Both the position numbers and the translations under genes were made by a program. Source: Luteimonas rhizosphaericola (GTDB taxonomy: Bacteria; Pseudomonadota; Gammaproteobacteria; Xanthomonadales; Xanthomonadaceae). Taken from it: DNA of 64,000 bases. Under the pieces are notes generated by a model that was not told where the DNA came from, searched no databases, and saw only the letters and a program-made list of their open reading frames with translations. Each line of letters starts with the position of its first letter. Positions within the stretch are counted from its first letter, which is position 1. The stretch lies in assembly GCF_029888045.1 (NCBI RefSeq), contig NZ_JARXRN010000016.1:1-64000 (forward strand), given 5' to 3'. Positions 6,093 to 14,356 of the stretch are shown here, piece after piece.

Positions 6093-6290
6093 GATGGCCG
6101 GCCAGGGCGCGCCTTCGTCCGCTCGATTCGCTCCGTCGGTCGACCAAATCGCGCCATCGCCCTCCCGATCCGGTCCGTCAGCCGGCCAGATCGTTCCGCA
6201 GCCCACCCGAATCCGGCCGCCGGCCGACCAATTTGCTCCGGGCTCCGCTTCCGGAGCCTGGCGCGTGGGCCAGATCGGGCGGAATGCGGG
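6093..6290. repeat. 42-bp imperfect tandem repeat, about 4.7 copies
   Basis: Units start at 6093, 6135, 6177, 6219 and 6261 (last partial). The shared core is CGGCCAGATCG or CGACCAATTTG about 5 bases into each unit, then a GCTCCG/GATCCGG segment. Copies differ at roughly a third of positions. Translated on the minus strand, each unit gives 14 residues with a conserved Trp (GANWSAGG, GTIWPADG, GAIWSTDG, GAPWPAIG), but no start signal supports expression. Confidence 0.75.
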
Positions 6291-6308
6291 CCTCTGAGGG
6301 CGGCGGCT

Positions 6309-6345
6309 GGACAAATCTTGTCCAACGCCCGGCCTTTTCGGCCGG
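6309..6345. other. Adjacent palindrome and hairpin
   Basis: GGACAAATCTTGTCC (6309-6323) is a perfect 6+6 inverted repeat with a 3-base centre, suitable for a dimeric regulator. CCGGCC-TTTTC-GGCCGG (6329-6345) follows 5 bases later and would form a stable stem. No T-run follows, so it is not a standard terminator. Role unknown. Confidence 0.4.
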
Positions 6346-6699
6346 CGGTCGGAGACAAAAGGCCCGCGTGTGGAGCTCGGAACCCGGCGGACGGCGCCAG
6401 GCGAGCCGCTTGCGGCGGCAGGACCTAAGCAGGCCATCGGCGACGTCCGACGGGTCGGCGTCGGCCCGGTGCAGCCGGGGCGGTCCCGCCCTCCGCCAAC
6501 CCCACGCCTGGGAGAGCACCGACCGTTCCTCGAACGGCCAGGCGTTCTAGCGACCACCCCTCGCCATGCCGGCAGTCGCGTCGCTCGATGTGACGACGAC
6601 GCCTACTTGGCGCCAACGCCTGGCGGACGCAGCATCGCGTCGATTCTCGGCGTACGCTTCCCCTCACCCCTGCCGGCAGGCGTCGTCTCCGGAGTCGAC

Positions 6700-7116
6700 A
6701 TGCGCGCGAACAAGACCCGGGAAACGGACGCGGATGTGTCCGGCTACCTGACGGCAATCGAACACCCGGACCGACGGGCCGACTGCCAGGCACTGGCTGA
6801 GCTGATGTCGCGCGTGACCGGACAGCCCGCCCGCATGTGGGGCCCGGGCATGGTCGGCTTCGGCGTGCATCGTTACCGCTACGAGAGCGGACGGGAAGGC
6901 GAGATCTGCGCGGTCGGCTTCGCCTCGCGCAAGAGCGAGCTCGTGCTCTACGGGCTCGACATCGCGAGCGACTCCGGTGCGCTGCCCGGCGAGCTGGGCA
7001 AGTTCAAGACCGGAAAGAGCTGCCTGTACATCAAGCGGCTCGCCGACGTGGACCTGGTGGTCCTGTCCGACATGATCGAGGCCGCTGCAACAAAACGCTT
7101 GTCGACGGATGCCTGA
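6700..7116 (+). CDS. DUF1801 domain protein
   Basis: A 138-residue protein with the DUF1801 (YdhG-like) layout: YLTAIEHPDRRADCQALAEL, then MWGPGMVGFGVHRYRYESGREGE, and C-terminal GKFKTGKSCLYIKRLADVDLVVLSDMI. Members are small alpha/beta proteins without a proven biochemical role. ATG 6700 is preceded by GGAG at 5 bases. The longer open frame upstream would read through the repeat region and is rejected. Confidence 0.85.
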   Translation: MRANKTRETDADVSGYLTAIEHPDRRADCQALAELMSRVTGQPARMWGPGMVGFGVHRYRYESGREGEICAVGFASRKSELVLYGLDIASDSGALPGELGKFKTGKSCLYIKRLADVDLVVLSDMIEAAATKRLSTDA

Positions 7117-7176
7117 CGGCGCCCTCCGCACGCGCCCAGCCAGACCCATCGTCAACCATCCCCACGAGGACACCCC

Positions 7177-7590
7177 GTGACTGCGAAGATCCTGATGCTT
7201 GTGAGTGCCGGGATCTCGCTGCTGCTGGGCATACTCCATCTCGTCTACACCTTTTCGTCCTCGCACCTGCTGCCGCGCGATCCGGCGCTGCGCGCGGCGA
7301 TGGAGGCCGCACCGCTCGCCATCACCCGGGAGACGTCCGTACTGCGCGCGTGGATCGGATTCAATGCCAGTCACGGCATCGCGCTGCTGCTGTTCGGGTT
7401 GGTGTTCGGTGTTCTGGCGGTGTCGCACAGCCGGGTGCTGTTCGGCTCGAACGGGCTGCTGGCGATCGGGTTCGCGACGCTGCTCGGCTTCGCCGTGTTG
7501 GCCAGACTCTACTGGTTCAGCGTGCCGCTGGCGGCGGTGACGGTCGCGCTGCTGGCGTACGTCGCCAGCGTGGTGGCCGCGCGGGTGTAG
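7177..7590 (+). CDS. Small four-helix membrane protein (LIC_13387-like)
   Basis: A 137-residue hydrophobic protein with four predicted helices: about 4-26, 58-81, 86-107 and 112-135. The first reads SAGISLLLGILHLVYTF and the second FNASHGIALLLFGLVFGVLA. It resembles small integral membrane proteins annotated as LIC_13387/DUF4345-like; function unknown. GTG 7177 has GAGGA six bases upstream. Confidence 0.75.
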   Translation: MTAKILMLVSAGISLLLGILHLVYTFSSSHLLPRDPALRAAMEAAPLAITRETSVLRAWIGFNASHGIALLLFGLVFGVLAVSHSRVLFGSNGLLAIGFATLLGFAVLARLYWFSVPLAAVTVALLAYVASVVAARV

Positions 7591-7669
7591 TGGTGCTGAG
7601 CTGGAACGCCGCGCGGACATCAGTGGTCGCCCACGGGCGCATCGCTGCTCGGCGGGCAGTGCGTACGCG

Positions 7670-8353
7670 TCAACGCCCCTGCACGCGCATCCGCCGCCGG
7701 ATGCGGCTCAGCGACACGGGCGTGACCCGGATGTAGCTCGCGATCTCGTGCTGCCTGAGCTGCGCGGCGATCCCGGGCATTTCCTGCAGGAACCGGGCAT
7801 AGCGGGCCTCGGGCGCGAGCATCAGCAATTCCATCTCGCGCTGCTCCTTGCGCTGGCCGTACACGCGGTAGGCATTGCGCAGGGCGCGCATCCACGGCAG
7901 GGAGTCTCCGGCGATGCGCTCGAGTTCATCTGCCGGCAGCGACGCGACGACGCAGTCCGTGCCCGCATGGGCGTCGAACGGCGCTGGCGCGCCATCGAGG
8001 CAGGCCAGGCAGGCGAACGGCACCTGCGCGGGTACGAATCCCTTCACCCACGAGGCGCCCTCCGGGGACTGGTACCGCAGGGTCAGGAAGCCGCTGGAGA
8101 CCACGTGCACGCGGCGGTCGATGGCGCCGGCCGCGAACAGCGGCGCGTCGCGGGCGAGCGTGCGCACGGCGATGCGCGCGGGCAGCGACGCATCGCGCGG
8201 CAAGGTGTCGCCCACCAGACGGTCGAAGGCGCTGAAGAAGGTCTCGCGGGCGGGTACCTCGCCGTTATCCGGGGATAATGACGCGCCCGGGTCGATCCGC
8301 GATGCTGGCGGCTCTGCCTGGAGCGAAGCCGATGCCGCGATTCCTGCTTCCAC
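7670..8353 (-). CDS. Crp/Fnr-type transcriptional regulator
   Basis: Up to 227 residues. A cyclic-nucleotide-binding-like beta domain (about 55-135) is followed by a C-terminal winged helix with LRQHEIASYIRVTPVSLSRI as the recognition helix-turn-helix (about 196-215). The start is uncertain: GTG 8353 overlaps the head of the divergent methyltransferase gene by 22 bases, whereas GTG 8215 gives 181 residues and leaves a normal divergent promoter region. Residues contacting cAMP are not evident, so the ligand is unknown. The palindrome at 8265-8278 lies between the shorter start and the divergent gene. Confidence 0.8.
   Translation of the reverse strand: MEAGIAASASLQAEPPASRIDPGASLSPDNGEVPARETFFSAFDRLVGDTLPRDASLPARIAVRTLARDAPLFAAGAIDRRVHVVSSGFLTLRYQSPEGASWVKGFVPAQVPFACLACLDGAPAPFDAHAGTDCVVASLPADELERIAGDSLPWMRALRNAYRVYGQRKEQREMELLMLAPEARYARFLQEMPGIAAQLRQHEIASYIRVTPVSLSRIRRRMRVQGR
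8265..8278. promoter_or_regulatory. Palindrome between divergent genes
   Basis: TTATCC-GG-GGATAA is a perfect 6+6 inverted repeat between the Crp-like regulator (shorter start) and the ICMT-like gene. Its AT-rich arms stand out in the GC-rich surroundings. It could be an operator, possibly autoregulatory; this is inference. Confidence 0.4.
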
Positions 8354-8793
8354 CGGTGCTGGTGCTCCTGCTGCTGGGCGTCATGTGGCTGCTCGACAGG
8401 ATGCTGCCGGCCCCTGCGCTGGTCAAACCGCTGTCCACCTGGGTGGGCGTCGCGGGCGTGCTGGCGGGGTACGCGATCGCGCAGTGGCACGTAGCGCTGT
8501 TCAAGCGCCGTGGCGCCAACGTTCCGACCTTCGGCGAGCCTTCCGAGCTGTGCGAGGCGGGCTGGTTCTCATGGACGCGCAATCCGATGTACCTCGGCCT
8601 GCTGGTGCTGCTGCTCGGCGCCGCCTGCTGGATGGGGTCGCTGGCGGCCTTCGCGGGTCCGGCGGTGTTCTTCGCCGCCGCGCACTGGGGCTACGTGCCG
8701 TTCGAGGAAGCGCGCCTGCAGGCCCGCCACGGCGCGCGCTACGCGGACTACTGCCGCCGCGTGCCGCGCTGGATCGGGCGGCGACGCGCCTGA
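8332..8793 (+). CDS. Isoprenylcysteine carboxylmethyltransferase-family membrane protein
   Basis: A 153-residue protein with hydrophobic segments at about 4-22, 28-48 and 82-115. The family signature is visible: SWTRNPMYLGLLVLLLGAA (RNPxY) and EEARLQARHGARYADYCRRVPRWI at the C-terminus (E-x5-G-x2-Y-x2-Y-x4-R-W). Relatives use SAM to methylate isoprenoid or lipid substrates; bacterial members are mostly uncharacterised. ATG 8332 with GGAG 11 bases upstream is preferred over the in-frame ATG 8278, which would overlap the palindrome. Confidence 0.82.
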   Translation: MPRFLLPPVLVLLLLGVMWLLDRMLPAPALVKPLSTWVGVAGVLAGYAIAQWHVALFKRRGANVPTFGEPSELCEAGWFSWTRNPMYLGLLVLLLGAACWMGSLAAFAGPAVFFAAAHWGYVPFEEARLQARHGARYADYCRRVPRWIGRRRA

Positions 8794-8966
8794 GGACTCC
8801 GGCTCCCGGGTGCATCCGGCATGGCGCGCCGCAGCCAAGCCGCACCCGCATCCTCAGGCCGCGCAACGCGCTGCACTCACCGCGCGATAACGTGACCGGC
8901 GCTACTGGAGTCGGGCGCCCGCGGGCGTATCGTGTGCCCTCCCCCGTCTTCCGCAGGATCGCCCGG

Positions 8967-10301
8967 ATGCGCCTGTCCCTGACCGCCCTCGCCTGCAGCG
9001 CCCTGCTGCTGACTGCATGCGACGACGTGATCGTCGAGAACCCCGCCGTCGAATACACCCCCGAGACCGCACCGGCCGCCGCCGCGACGCGGCTGGCGGT
9101 GTCGCCGCGCATCCGCGCGCAGCCCGCAGACGCGCCCGCCGCGCCCGCTGCGCCCGCTGCGCCCGCTGCGGCGCCCCGCACCCCCGCCCGCGCCCCGGCG
9201 CTCGCCGCCGAACCGCAGCGTGTCACCGGCGGCCCGGGCCCGCGGCGGCGGGTGGTCGAGCCCGATCCGCCCTTCGTCAGCACGCCGGTCGCCACGCTCA
9301 ACGAGCCATGGGCGATGGCGTTCCTGCCCGACGGCCGGCTGCTGGTCACCGAGAAGAACGGCACCCTGCGGCTGGTGAACGTGGCCACCGGCCAGGTCGG
9401 CACCATCACCGGGGTGCCGCGCGTGGCCTACGGCGGCCAGGGCGGGCTGGGCGACGTGATCCTGCATCCGCAGTTCGCTAGCAACCGCCGCATCTACCTG
9501 AGCTATGTCGAGCAGAGCGGCGCGATCTACGGCGCGGTGGTGGTCCGTGCGCAGCTGGACCTGGGCTCGGGCAACAACGGCAACCTGACCGGCATCACCC
9601 GCATCTGGGAGCAGGCGCCGAAGGTCAGCGGCCAAGGGCATTTCAGCCACCGGCTGGCGTTCGACGCCAACCGCAAGCTGTGGATCACCTCCGGCGACCG
9701 GCAGAAGTTCGACCCGGCGCAGGACATGGGCGGCAACCTCGGCAAGCTGATCCGCCTCAACGACGACGGCACCGCGCCCAGCGACAACCCGTTCTATGCC
9801 CAAGGCGGCAATGCCGCGCAGGTGTGGACGCTGGGCCACCGCAACCCGCTGGGCATCGCCTTCGACGCCGAGGGTCGACTGTGGTCGCACGAGATGGGCC
9901 CGGAGGGCGGCGACGAGCTCAACCTGATCCTGCGCGGGCGCAACTACGGCTGGCCGCTGGTATCGGAAGGCAACCACTACGGCGGCGGCCCGATCCCGCG
10001 CCACAGCACCCGTCCCGACTTCGAGGCACCCAAGGAATGGTGGACGCCGGTGATCGCGCCAGCCGGCATGATCATCTATTCGGGCAACCTGTTCCGCACC
10101 TTCAGGGGCGACGCCTTCATCGGCGGCCTGGCCTCGCAGGCGCTGGTGCGGGTGCGCTTCAACGGCACCAGCGCCTCCGAGTACCGCCGCTACGGCATGG
10201 GCCGCCGCATCCGCGACGTCGAGCAGGGCCCCGACGGCGCGATCTGGCTGCTGGAGGATGGCGGCAACGGCCGCCTGCTGAAGCTGACGCCGCCGGGCTG
10301 A
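8967..10301 (+). CDS. PQQ-type sugar dehydrogenase, lipoprotein
   Basis: A 444-residue relative of soluble aldose sugar dehydrogenase (YliI/Asd), a six-bladed beta-propeller that oxidises sugars with PQQ. It begins with a lipoprotein signal, ALLLTAC, with Cys18 followed by Asp-Asp; Asp at +2 would hold it in the inner membrane under the Lol rule. A low-complexity Ala/Pro linker spans about 55-75. The propeller then shows NEPWAMAFLPDGRLLVTEK, GLGDVILHP, GHRNPLGIAF, EMGPEGGDELNLI and YGWP motifs. The start is ATG 8967; the open frame upstream has no signal. A related enzyme with a cytochrome domain lies at 29781-31274. Confidence 0.9.
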   Translation: MRLSLTALACSALLLTACDDVIVENPAVEYTPETAPAAAATRLAVSPRIRAQPADAPAAPAAPAAPAAAPRTPARAPALAAEPQRVTGGPGPRRRVVEPDPPFVSTPVATLNEPWAMAFLPDGRLLVTEKNGTLRLVNVATGQVGTITGVPRVAYGGQGGLGDVILHPQFASNRRIYLSYVEQSGAIYGAVVVRAQLDLGSGNNGNLTGITRIWEQAPKVSGQGHFSHRLAFDANRKLWITSGDRQKFDPAQDMGGNLGKLIRLNDDGTAPSDNPFYAQGGNAAQVWTLGHRNPLGIAFDAEGRLWSHEMGPEGGDELNLILRGRNYGWPLVSEGNHYGGGPIPRHSTRPDFEAPKEWWTPVIAPAGMIIYSGNLFRTFRGDAFIGGLASQALVRVRFNGTSASEYRRYGMGRRIRDVEQGPDGAIWLLEDGGNGRLLKLTPPG

Positions 10302-10385
10302 GGGCCCGCGATCGACGGCGCGGCTGTCGAAACGGCGCCGCGTCGAACGTCGTGCTGCCGGACCTTCCCCATCCGGAGCCGATGC

Positions 10386-11039
10386 ATGACGCCGCTGCTG
10401 TACGCCCATCCGTTCTCGTCCTACTGCCAGAAGGTACTCGTCGCGCTGTACGAGGCCGGCACCCCGTTCGAACTGCGCCGCATCGACGACGAGGCGCACA
10501 TGGCCGAGCTCGCGGCGCGCTGGCCGCTCAGGCGTTTCCCGATCCTGGTCGACGGCGAGCGCACCGTGCTCGAGGCCAGCACGATCATCGAGCACCTGCA
10601 GCTGCATCACCCGTCGCCCGTGCGCCTCATTCCCGAGGATCCCGTGGCGGCGCTGGAGGTGCGGATGATGGACCGGGTGTTCGACAACTACGTCTCCACG
10701 CCGCAGCAGAAGTGCACGTTCGACGCCATCCGCCCGGCAGAGGCGCGCGACGCGCATGGCGTGGCCGAGGCGCGCGCCATGCTCGAGACCATCTATGCCT
10801 GGCTGGACGCGCGCCTGGCCGACCGCACCTGGGCAGCGGGCGAGACCTTCAGCCTGGCCGACTGCGGCGCGGCGCCGTTCCTGTTCTACGCGCAGTGGAC
10901 GCACGCGATTCCCGAGCGGCATGCGCACCTGCGTGCATACCGGCGGCGGCTGATGAACCGGCCGTCGTTTGCGCGGGTGCTGGAGGAGGCGCGGCCCTAC
11001 CGCAGCTTCTTCCCGCTGGGGAAGATCGAGGACGAGTAG
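10386..11039 (+). CDS. Glutathione S-transferase family protein
   Basis: A 217-residue two-domain GST. The thioredoxin-like N-domain has HPFSSYCQKVLVALYEAG (active Ser/Cys region about 8-25), RRFPILVDGERTVLEASTIIEHL with the cis-Pro and the glutathione gamma-Glu-binding Glu-Ala-Ser. The helical C-domain has FSLADCGAAPFLFYAQW, the conserved N-capping motif. It is likely cytoplasmic and conjugates or reduces electrophiles with glutathione. Start ATG 10386 with GGAG upstream. Confidence 0.9.
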   Translation: MTPLLYAHPFSSYCQKVLVALYEAGTPFELRRIDDEAHMAELAARWPLRRFPILVDGERTVLEASTIIEHLQLHHPSPVRLIPEDPVAALEVRMMDRVFDNYVSTPQQKCTFDAIRPAEARDAHGVAEARAMLETIYAWLDARLADRTWAAGETFSLADCGAAPFLFYAQWTHAIPERHAHLRAYRRRLMNRPSFARVLEEARPYRSFFPLGKIEDE

Positions 11040-11117
11040 CGGCATGGGCGCGTCCGCGGCTCCGGGAGCGCGTCGCTTGTCCCGCCTGCTCGAGTGCGTG
11101 CGGCAAGGATCGCGGCT

Positions 11118-11423
11118 CCCCGGGTGCGCTTTCGCTTACCCGGGCTACGGGTTGGCGCAGTGTCCCGTAGCCCGGATAAGGCCGAAGGCCGCATCCGGGA
11201 GATGCGTGACGGACATGGATGTTGCCGCTCCCCGGGTGCGCTTCGCTTACCCGGGCTACGGGTTGGCGCAGTGTCCCGTAGCCCGGATAAGGCCGGAGGC
11301 CGCATCCGGGGGATGCGTGACGGACAGGAATGTTGCCGCTCCCCGGGTGCGCTTCGCTTACCCGGGCTACGGGTTGGCGCAGTGTCCCGTAGCCCGGATA
11401 AGGCCGGAGGCCGCATCCGGGGG
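11118..11423. repeat. REP-type tandem array, 111/112-bp units
   Basis: Units start at 11118, 11230 and 11341 (2.7 copies, nearly identical). The first unit has one extra T. Each unit holds two REP-like palindromes facing each other: CCCGGGTGCGCTTCGCTTAC and its partner GTAGCCCGGATAAGGCC..GGCCGCATCCGGG, joined by GGGTTGGCGCAGTGTCC. It is located between the GST gene and the 3' end of the extensin-like gene. Confidence 0.88.
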
Positions 11424-11445
11424 CGCGCGCAGGTCGTGTGACGCG

Positions 11446-12294
11446 TCAGCGGCAAATGCGTCCGCCGCCGCGGTCGAAGTGGAAGTGGTCGGCGTGGGCG
11501 GCGTTGTAGTCCGGGCCGAGCACGGCGTCGAACCACTGGCAGGCGCCGTCGCGCACGGCGCGCAGGAAGGCGGCATCGTCGGTGAGGGGCTCCGGGGCTG
11601 CCGCGGGTTCTGGAATGGCGTTGGACGCGGGCGCGTCTGCGCCCGGGGCGGCGGCAGCCTCCGCCTCGCGTTCGCTGGAGGCTGTTGTGTCGGACGTGTC
11701 GCCTCCCGCTTGCGGCGGATCCGCCCCGCCCCAGTCCCCGAGCACGCGCACGCGGCGACCGTCTTCCAGCACGAAGCCGGCGATGTCGAGCGCGTCCGCG
11801 GTGGCGTGCCGGCTGCGACGCCCGGCTTCGCGTCCGTACAGGTTGCGGCAGGAGTACGAACCGAAGTGCTCGATCCGTGCCACCGGACTGCCCAGGTGCG
11901 TCCCGGCAGCCTGCTGCAAGGCATGGCGTTCCCACATCGCCAGCGACAGCGCGGCGCGGCAGCTGAGCGAGAACGCCTCGCCCACCGCCACGCTGGTGCG
12001 GCTGATGCGCACGGCGTTGTCGAAGCCGCAGCCCTCGCCGGTGACGCGATCCTCCATCGGCTGCAGGCGCATGTCGGCCTGGGCGAGCGCTTGCCGGCAC
12101 GCGGCGCGATCGGCGGAGGCGCGGTCGAGCTTGTAGCGCGTGAGCAGGTTCGGGGTGTCGTCGATGCGCAGGGGCGCGAACGGATTCCAGCGGTCCGGAA
12201 CCTGCAACGCACCGCTGAACAGCGCCCAGGCCAGCAGAACGAGCAGCAGCAGGAACAGCAGTCCGCCGTAGCGGCGGCGAGGCGTGGAGGACAT
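11446..12294 (-). CDS. Extensin-like family protein
   Basis: A 282-residue protein with an N-terminal membrane anchor (YGGLLFLLLLVLLAWALFSG, about 10-29) and a periplasmic Extensin-like C domain. Conserved features include EGCGFDNAVRI, LSCRAALSLAMW, GSYSCRNLYG, RRSRHATADALDIAGF and GPDYNAAHADHFHFD. The His/Asp pattern resembles zinc D,D-peptidase folds, so a role in peptidoglycan is plausible but unproven. An Ala/Pro-rich insert lies at about 195-230. Start at ATG 12294 places the anchor at the N-terminus; the longer frame lacks logic. Confidence 0.85.
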   Translation of the reverse strand: MSSTPRRRYGGLLFLLLLVLLAWALFSGALQVPDRWNPFAPLRIDDTPNLLTRYKLDRASADRAACRQALAQADMRLQPMEDRVTGEGCGFDNAVRISRTSVAVGEAFSLSCRAALSLAMWERHALQQAAGTHLGSPVARIEHFGSYSCRNLYGREAGRRSRHATADALDIAGFVLEDGRRVRVLGDWGGADPPQAGGDTSDTTASSEREAEAAAAPGADAPASNAIPEPAAAPEPLTDDAAFLRAVRDGACQWFDAVLGPDYNAAHADHFHFDRGGGRICR

Positions 12295-12497
12295 GCGCGC
12301 ATGGTCGTGCAAGCGCGGACACGTGTGCGTGACGATGCCCGCACACGCCGCGCATCCAGCCGCGCGGTCGCGCGATGTCAGCGTGGGGCATGTCCCAGAC
12401 TGAACCGTCGCACTTGGTATTGCGCTGATTTCACCCGGGATTCGCGCGCAGCCCGCGAGCATCGCCTCCACATTCACTGTGTCTGCGGAGGCTCGCC

Positions 12498-12866
12498 ATG
12501 AAACGTCCCGTCATCCATGCACTCGCGGTCGCGACGCTCGGCCTCGCCGCCGCCGGCACCCTGCACGCGCAGACCTACGGCCCGCAGGACGAAGGCCGCC
12601 GCTTCGACGACGGCAGCCGCGTGGTCTGCGAAGACGTCGAGGTGCAGCGTTCGGGCGGCGATCCGAACCGAATCGCCGGCACCGCCGCGGGCGCGGTGAT
12701 CGGCGGCGTGGTCGGCAGCCAGGTCGGCAGCGGCAGTGGCCGCGACCTCGCCACCATCGGCGGCGCGATCGCCGGCGGCGCCGTCGGCCGCAAGGTTCAG
12801 GGCGATCGCCAGGAGTCGCGCGGCGATCGCATCGTAGAACAGCGCTGCACCCGCGTCTGGCGCTGA
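12498..12866 (+). CDS. Glycine-zipper 2TM-domain exported protein
   Basis: A 122-residue protein with a signal peptide (cleavage after LHAQ, about residue 25). The glycine-zipper region at about 59-100 reads AGTAAGAVIGGVVGSQVG, then ATIGGAIAGGAVGRK, matching the Rickettsia 17-kDa antigen-like 2TM fold. Two cysteines (C44, C117) flank it. It is likely an envelope protein. GGAGG lies 8 bases before the ATG, and a strong terminator follows. Confidence 0.85.
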   Translation: MKRPVIHALAVATLGLAAAGTLHAQTYGPQDEGRRFDDGSRVVCEDVEVQRSGGDPNRIAGTAAGAVIGGVVGSQVGSGSGRDLATIGGAIAGGAVGRKVQGDRQESRGDRIVEQRCTRVWR

Positions 12867-12890
12867 CCGGTTCCGGCGCGTGATACCGCA

Positions 12891-12919
12891 CCCGCCCCCG
12901 TCATGGGGGCGGGTTTTTT
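12891..12919 (+). terminator. Rho-independent terminator
   Basis: CCCGCCCCC (12891-12899) pairs perfectly with GGGGGCGGG (12905-12913) around a GTCAT loop, followed by six T. It lies 25 bases after the glycine-zipper gene. Confidence 0.92.
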
Positions 12920-13088
12920 CGTGTCTGCGCCAGGCTTATCCCGTCTTCGCTGTTGGAAGACGGCTGCGTTGGCATCGCCCATCACGCAACGTGCGCCGTG
13001 GGGCTCGATCCGCCAGCGGTGCGAACGAAGCGTGCGTGCGCGGAGTCAGCCTCAACCGCAGCATCCCACGTAGCGCGGCACTGCGTGA

Positions 13089-14246
13089 TCAGGACGCGCC
13101 CTGTCCCTGCGCGAGCCACGCCTGCAGCAGCTCCGCCTCCTGTTCGCGGGTGATGCCGGCGTTGAGCTTGGCCTGGCGTTCGGCCGGCAGGCTGCGGAAC
13201 CAGGCCAGCAGGTCCGCCACCGTGGTCGCCAGCGGGCGGAACGTCAGGCCTGCGGCGATGGCGCGCGAATTGTCGACTGCGCCGTAGCCGCCGTAAGTGT
13301 CGTGCTCGCGCGAGACCCAGATCGGCAGGCCCACTTCGCGCTGTTCGAGGAACGCCGCCGGCACGTGGGTGAATCGCACCGGGCCGCCGGTGACCGCGTG
13401 GCAGCCGTGCACCATCGCGTCGGTGCTGAGCACGTAGTCGGGGCCGCAGGCGTTGAAGGTGCCGGTGGTGCCATTCTCGGCGAGGCGGATCATCCACTCG
13501 CCCAGGTCGCGACCGTCGATGATCTGCACCGGATCCTGCCCGTCGCCGGGCACCAGCACGTCGCCACCCTGCGCGATGCGGTGCGGCCAGTAGGTGAAGC
13601 GGTCGGTGTCGTCGCGTGGGCCGACGATGTAGCCCGGCCGCACGATGGTGGTGCGCGCGCCGAACTGGCGCTTCGCCTCGGCTTCGCTCAGGGCCTTGAG
13701 CGGCCCGTAGAGGTTGGCGACGTCGGCCATCAGCGTCTCGCGCGTCTCGGCCATCGCGTCGTCGCCGGTGTAGGCGGCCAGCGGCGCGTCCTCCGTGATG
13801 CCGGGCTTCGAGCCGTCGGCATAGACCGAGATGGTCGAGATGAACAGGTACTGGCCGACGTTGTCCTTCAGCACCTGGCCCGCGTCGCGCACCCAGAACG
13901 GCAGCGAGGTCGGGTTGTCGATGCACACGTCCCACTTGCGGCCGGCCAGCGCCGACAGGTCGCCGGTGTTGCGGTCGCCGTGCAGCTGCTCCACCTCGCC
14001 CGGCCATTCCGGCGAGGGCCGCTGGCCACGGTTGAACAGCGTGACCTGGTGGCCGCGGGCCAGTGCGTACTGCACCTGGAACGGGCCGGTGAAGCCGGTG
14101 CCGCCGAGGATCAGGATCTTCAGCGGACGCTTCGCGCGTTCGATGGCGGGCGCGTCGGCGGCCGGCGCGTTGGCGAGCGCGGGCAGCGCGGTGGAGGCGG
14201 CGGCGAGCGCGCCGAGCTTGAACAGGTCGCGGCGGGTGGTGGGCAT
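13089..14246 (-). CDS. Tat-exported NAD-dependent epimerase/dehydratase-like protein
   Basis: A 385-residue SDR-fold protein. The N-terminus TTRRDLFKLGALAAAS carries a twin-arginine motif and ends near PALANA. The Rossmann motif ILILGGTGFTGPF (about 43-55) binds NAD(P). FISTISVYAD and LYGPLKALSEAEA supply the Ser/Tyr/Lys region; the usual YxxxK appears as YGPLK. VRPGYIVGPRD is also typical. Export of a folded, cofactor-loaded dehydrogenase fits the Tat route. The substrate is unknown. Confidence 0.88.
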   Translation of the reverse strand: MPTTRRDLFKLGALAAASTALPALANAPAADAPAIERAKRPLKILILGGTGFTGPFQVQYALARGHQVTLFNRGQRPSPEWPGEVEQLHGDRNTGDLSALAGRKWDVCIDNPTSLPFWVRDAGQVLKDNVGQYLFISTISVYADGSKPGITEDAPLAAYTGDDAMAETRETLMADVANLYGPLKALSEAEAKRQFGARTTIVRPGYIVGPRDDTDRFTYWPHRIAQGGDVLVPGDGQDPVQIIDGRDLGEWMIRLAENGTTGTFNACGPDYVLSTDAMVHGCHAVTGGPVRFTHVPAAFLEQREVGLPIWVSREHDTYGGYGAVDNSRAIAAGLTFRPLATTVADLLAWFRSLPAERQAKLNAGITREQEAELLQAWLAQGQGAS

Positions 14247-14356
14247 GGATGGGGTCCCCGGTGGTGTGCCCGCGTTCTAGCACCCGCCAGCGTCGCCCGC
14301 CCCCTGCCGGAAGTCCGGGTGGCCGCGCTGCGGCCAGCACCGGCACACCGGCGGGG

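Larger units (their letters stand above)
6018..6699. other. 682-base intergenic region with repeats and palindromes
   Basis: No supported gene. It contains a 42-bp tandem repeat (6093-6290), the palindrome GGACAA-ATC-TTGTCC (6309-6323) and the hairpin CCGGCC-TTTTC-GGCCGG (6329-6345). Several overlapping frames are open because the repeat period is a multiple of three. Confidence 0.7.

Noticed and set aside
5625..6557. A 310-codon open frame on the minus strand over the GFA gene and the 42-bp repeat
   Set aside because: It is antisense to a well-supported gene, is dominated by Arg/Pro/Gly low complexity, and exists because of high GC and a repeat period divisible by three.
7875..8966. N-terminal extension of the sugar dehydrogenase frame
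   Set aside because: Sequence before ATG 8967 lacks family similarity and overlaps the ICMT-like gene; the lipoprotein signal starts exactly at 8967.
8967..10301. Long alternative frames inside the sugar dehydrogenase and other GC-rich genes
   Set aside because: They have Arg/Ala/Pro-rich composition without domains and are shadows caused by third-position GC bias.
11118..11423. Possible CRISPR array
   Set aside because: Only 2.7 units, repeats of 111 bp without short unique spacers, and internal REP palindromes; no cas genes are present.
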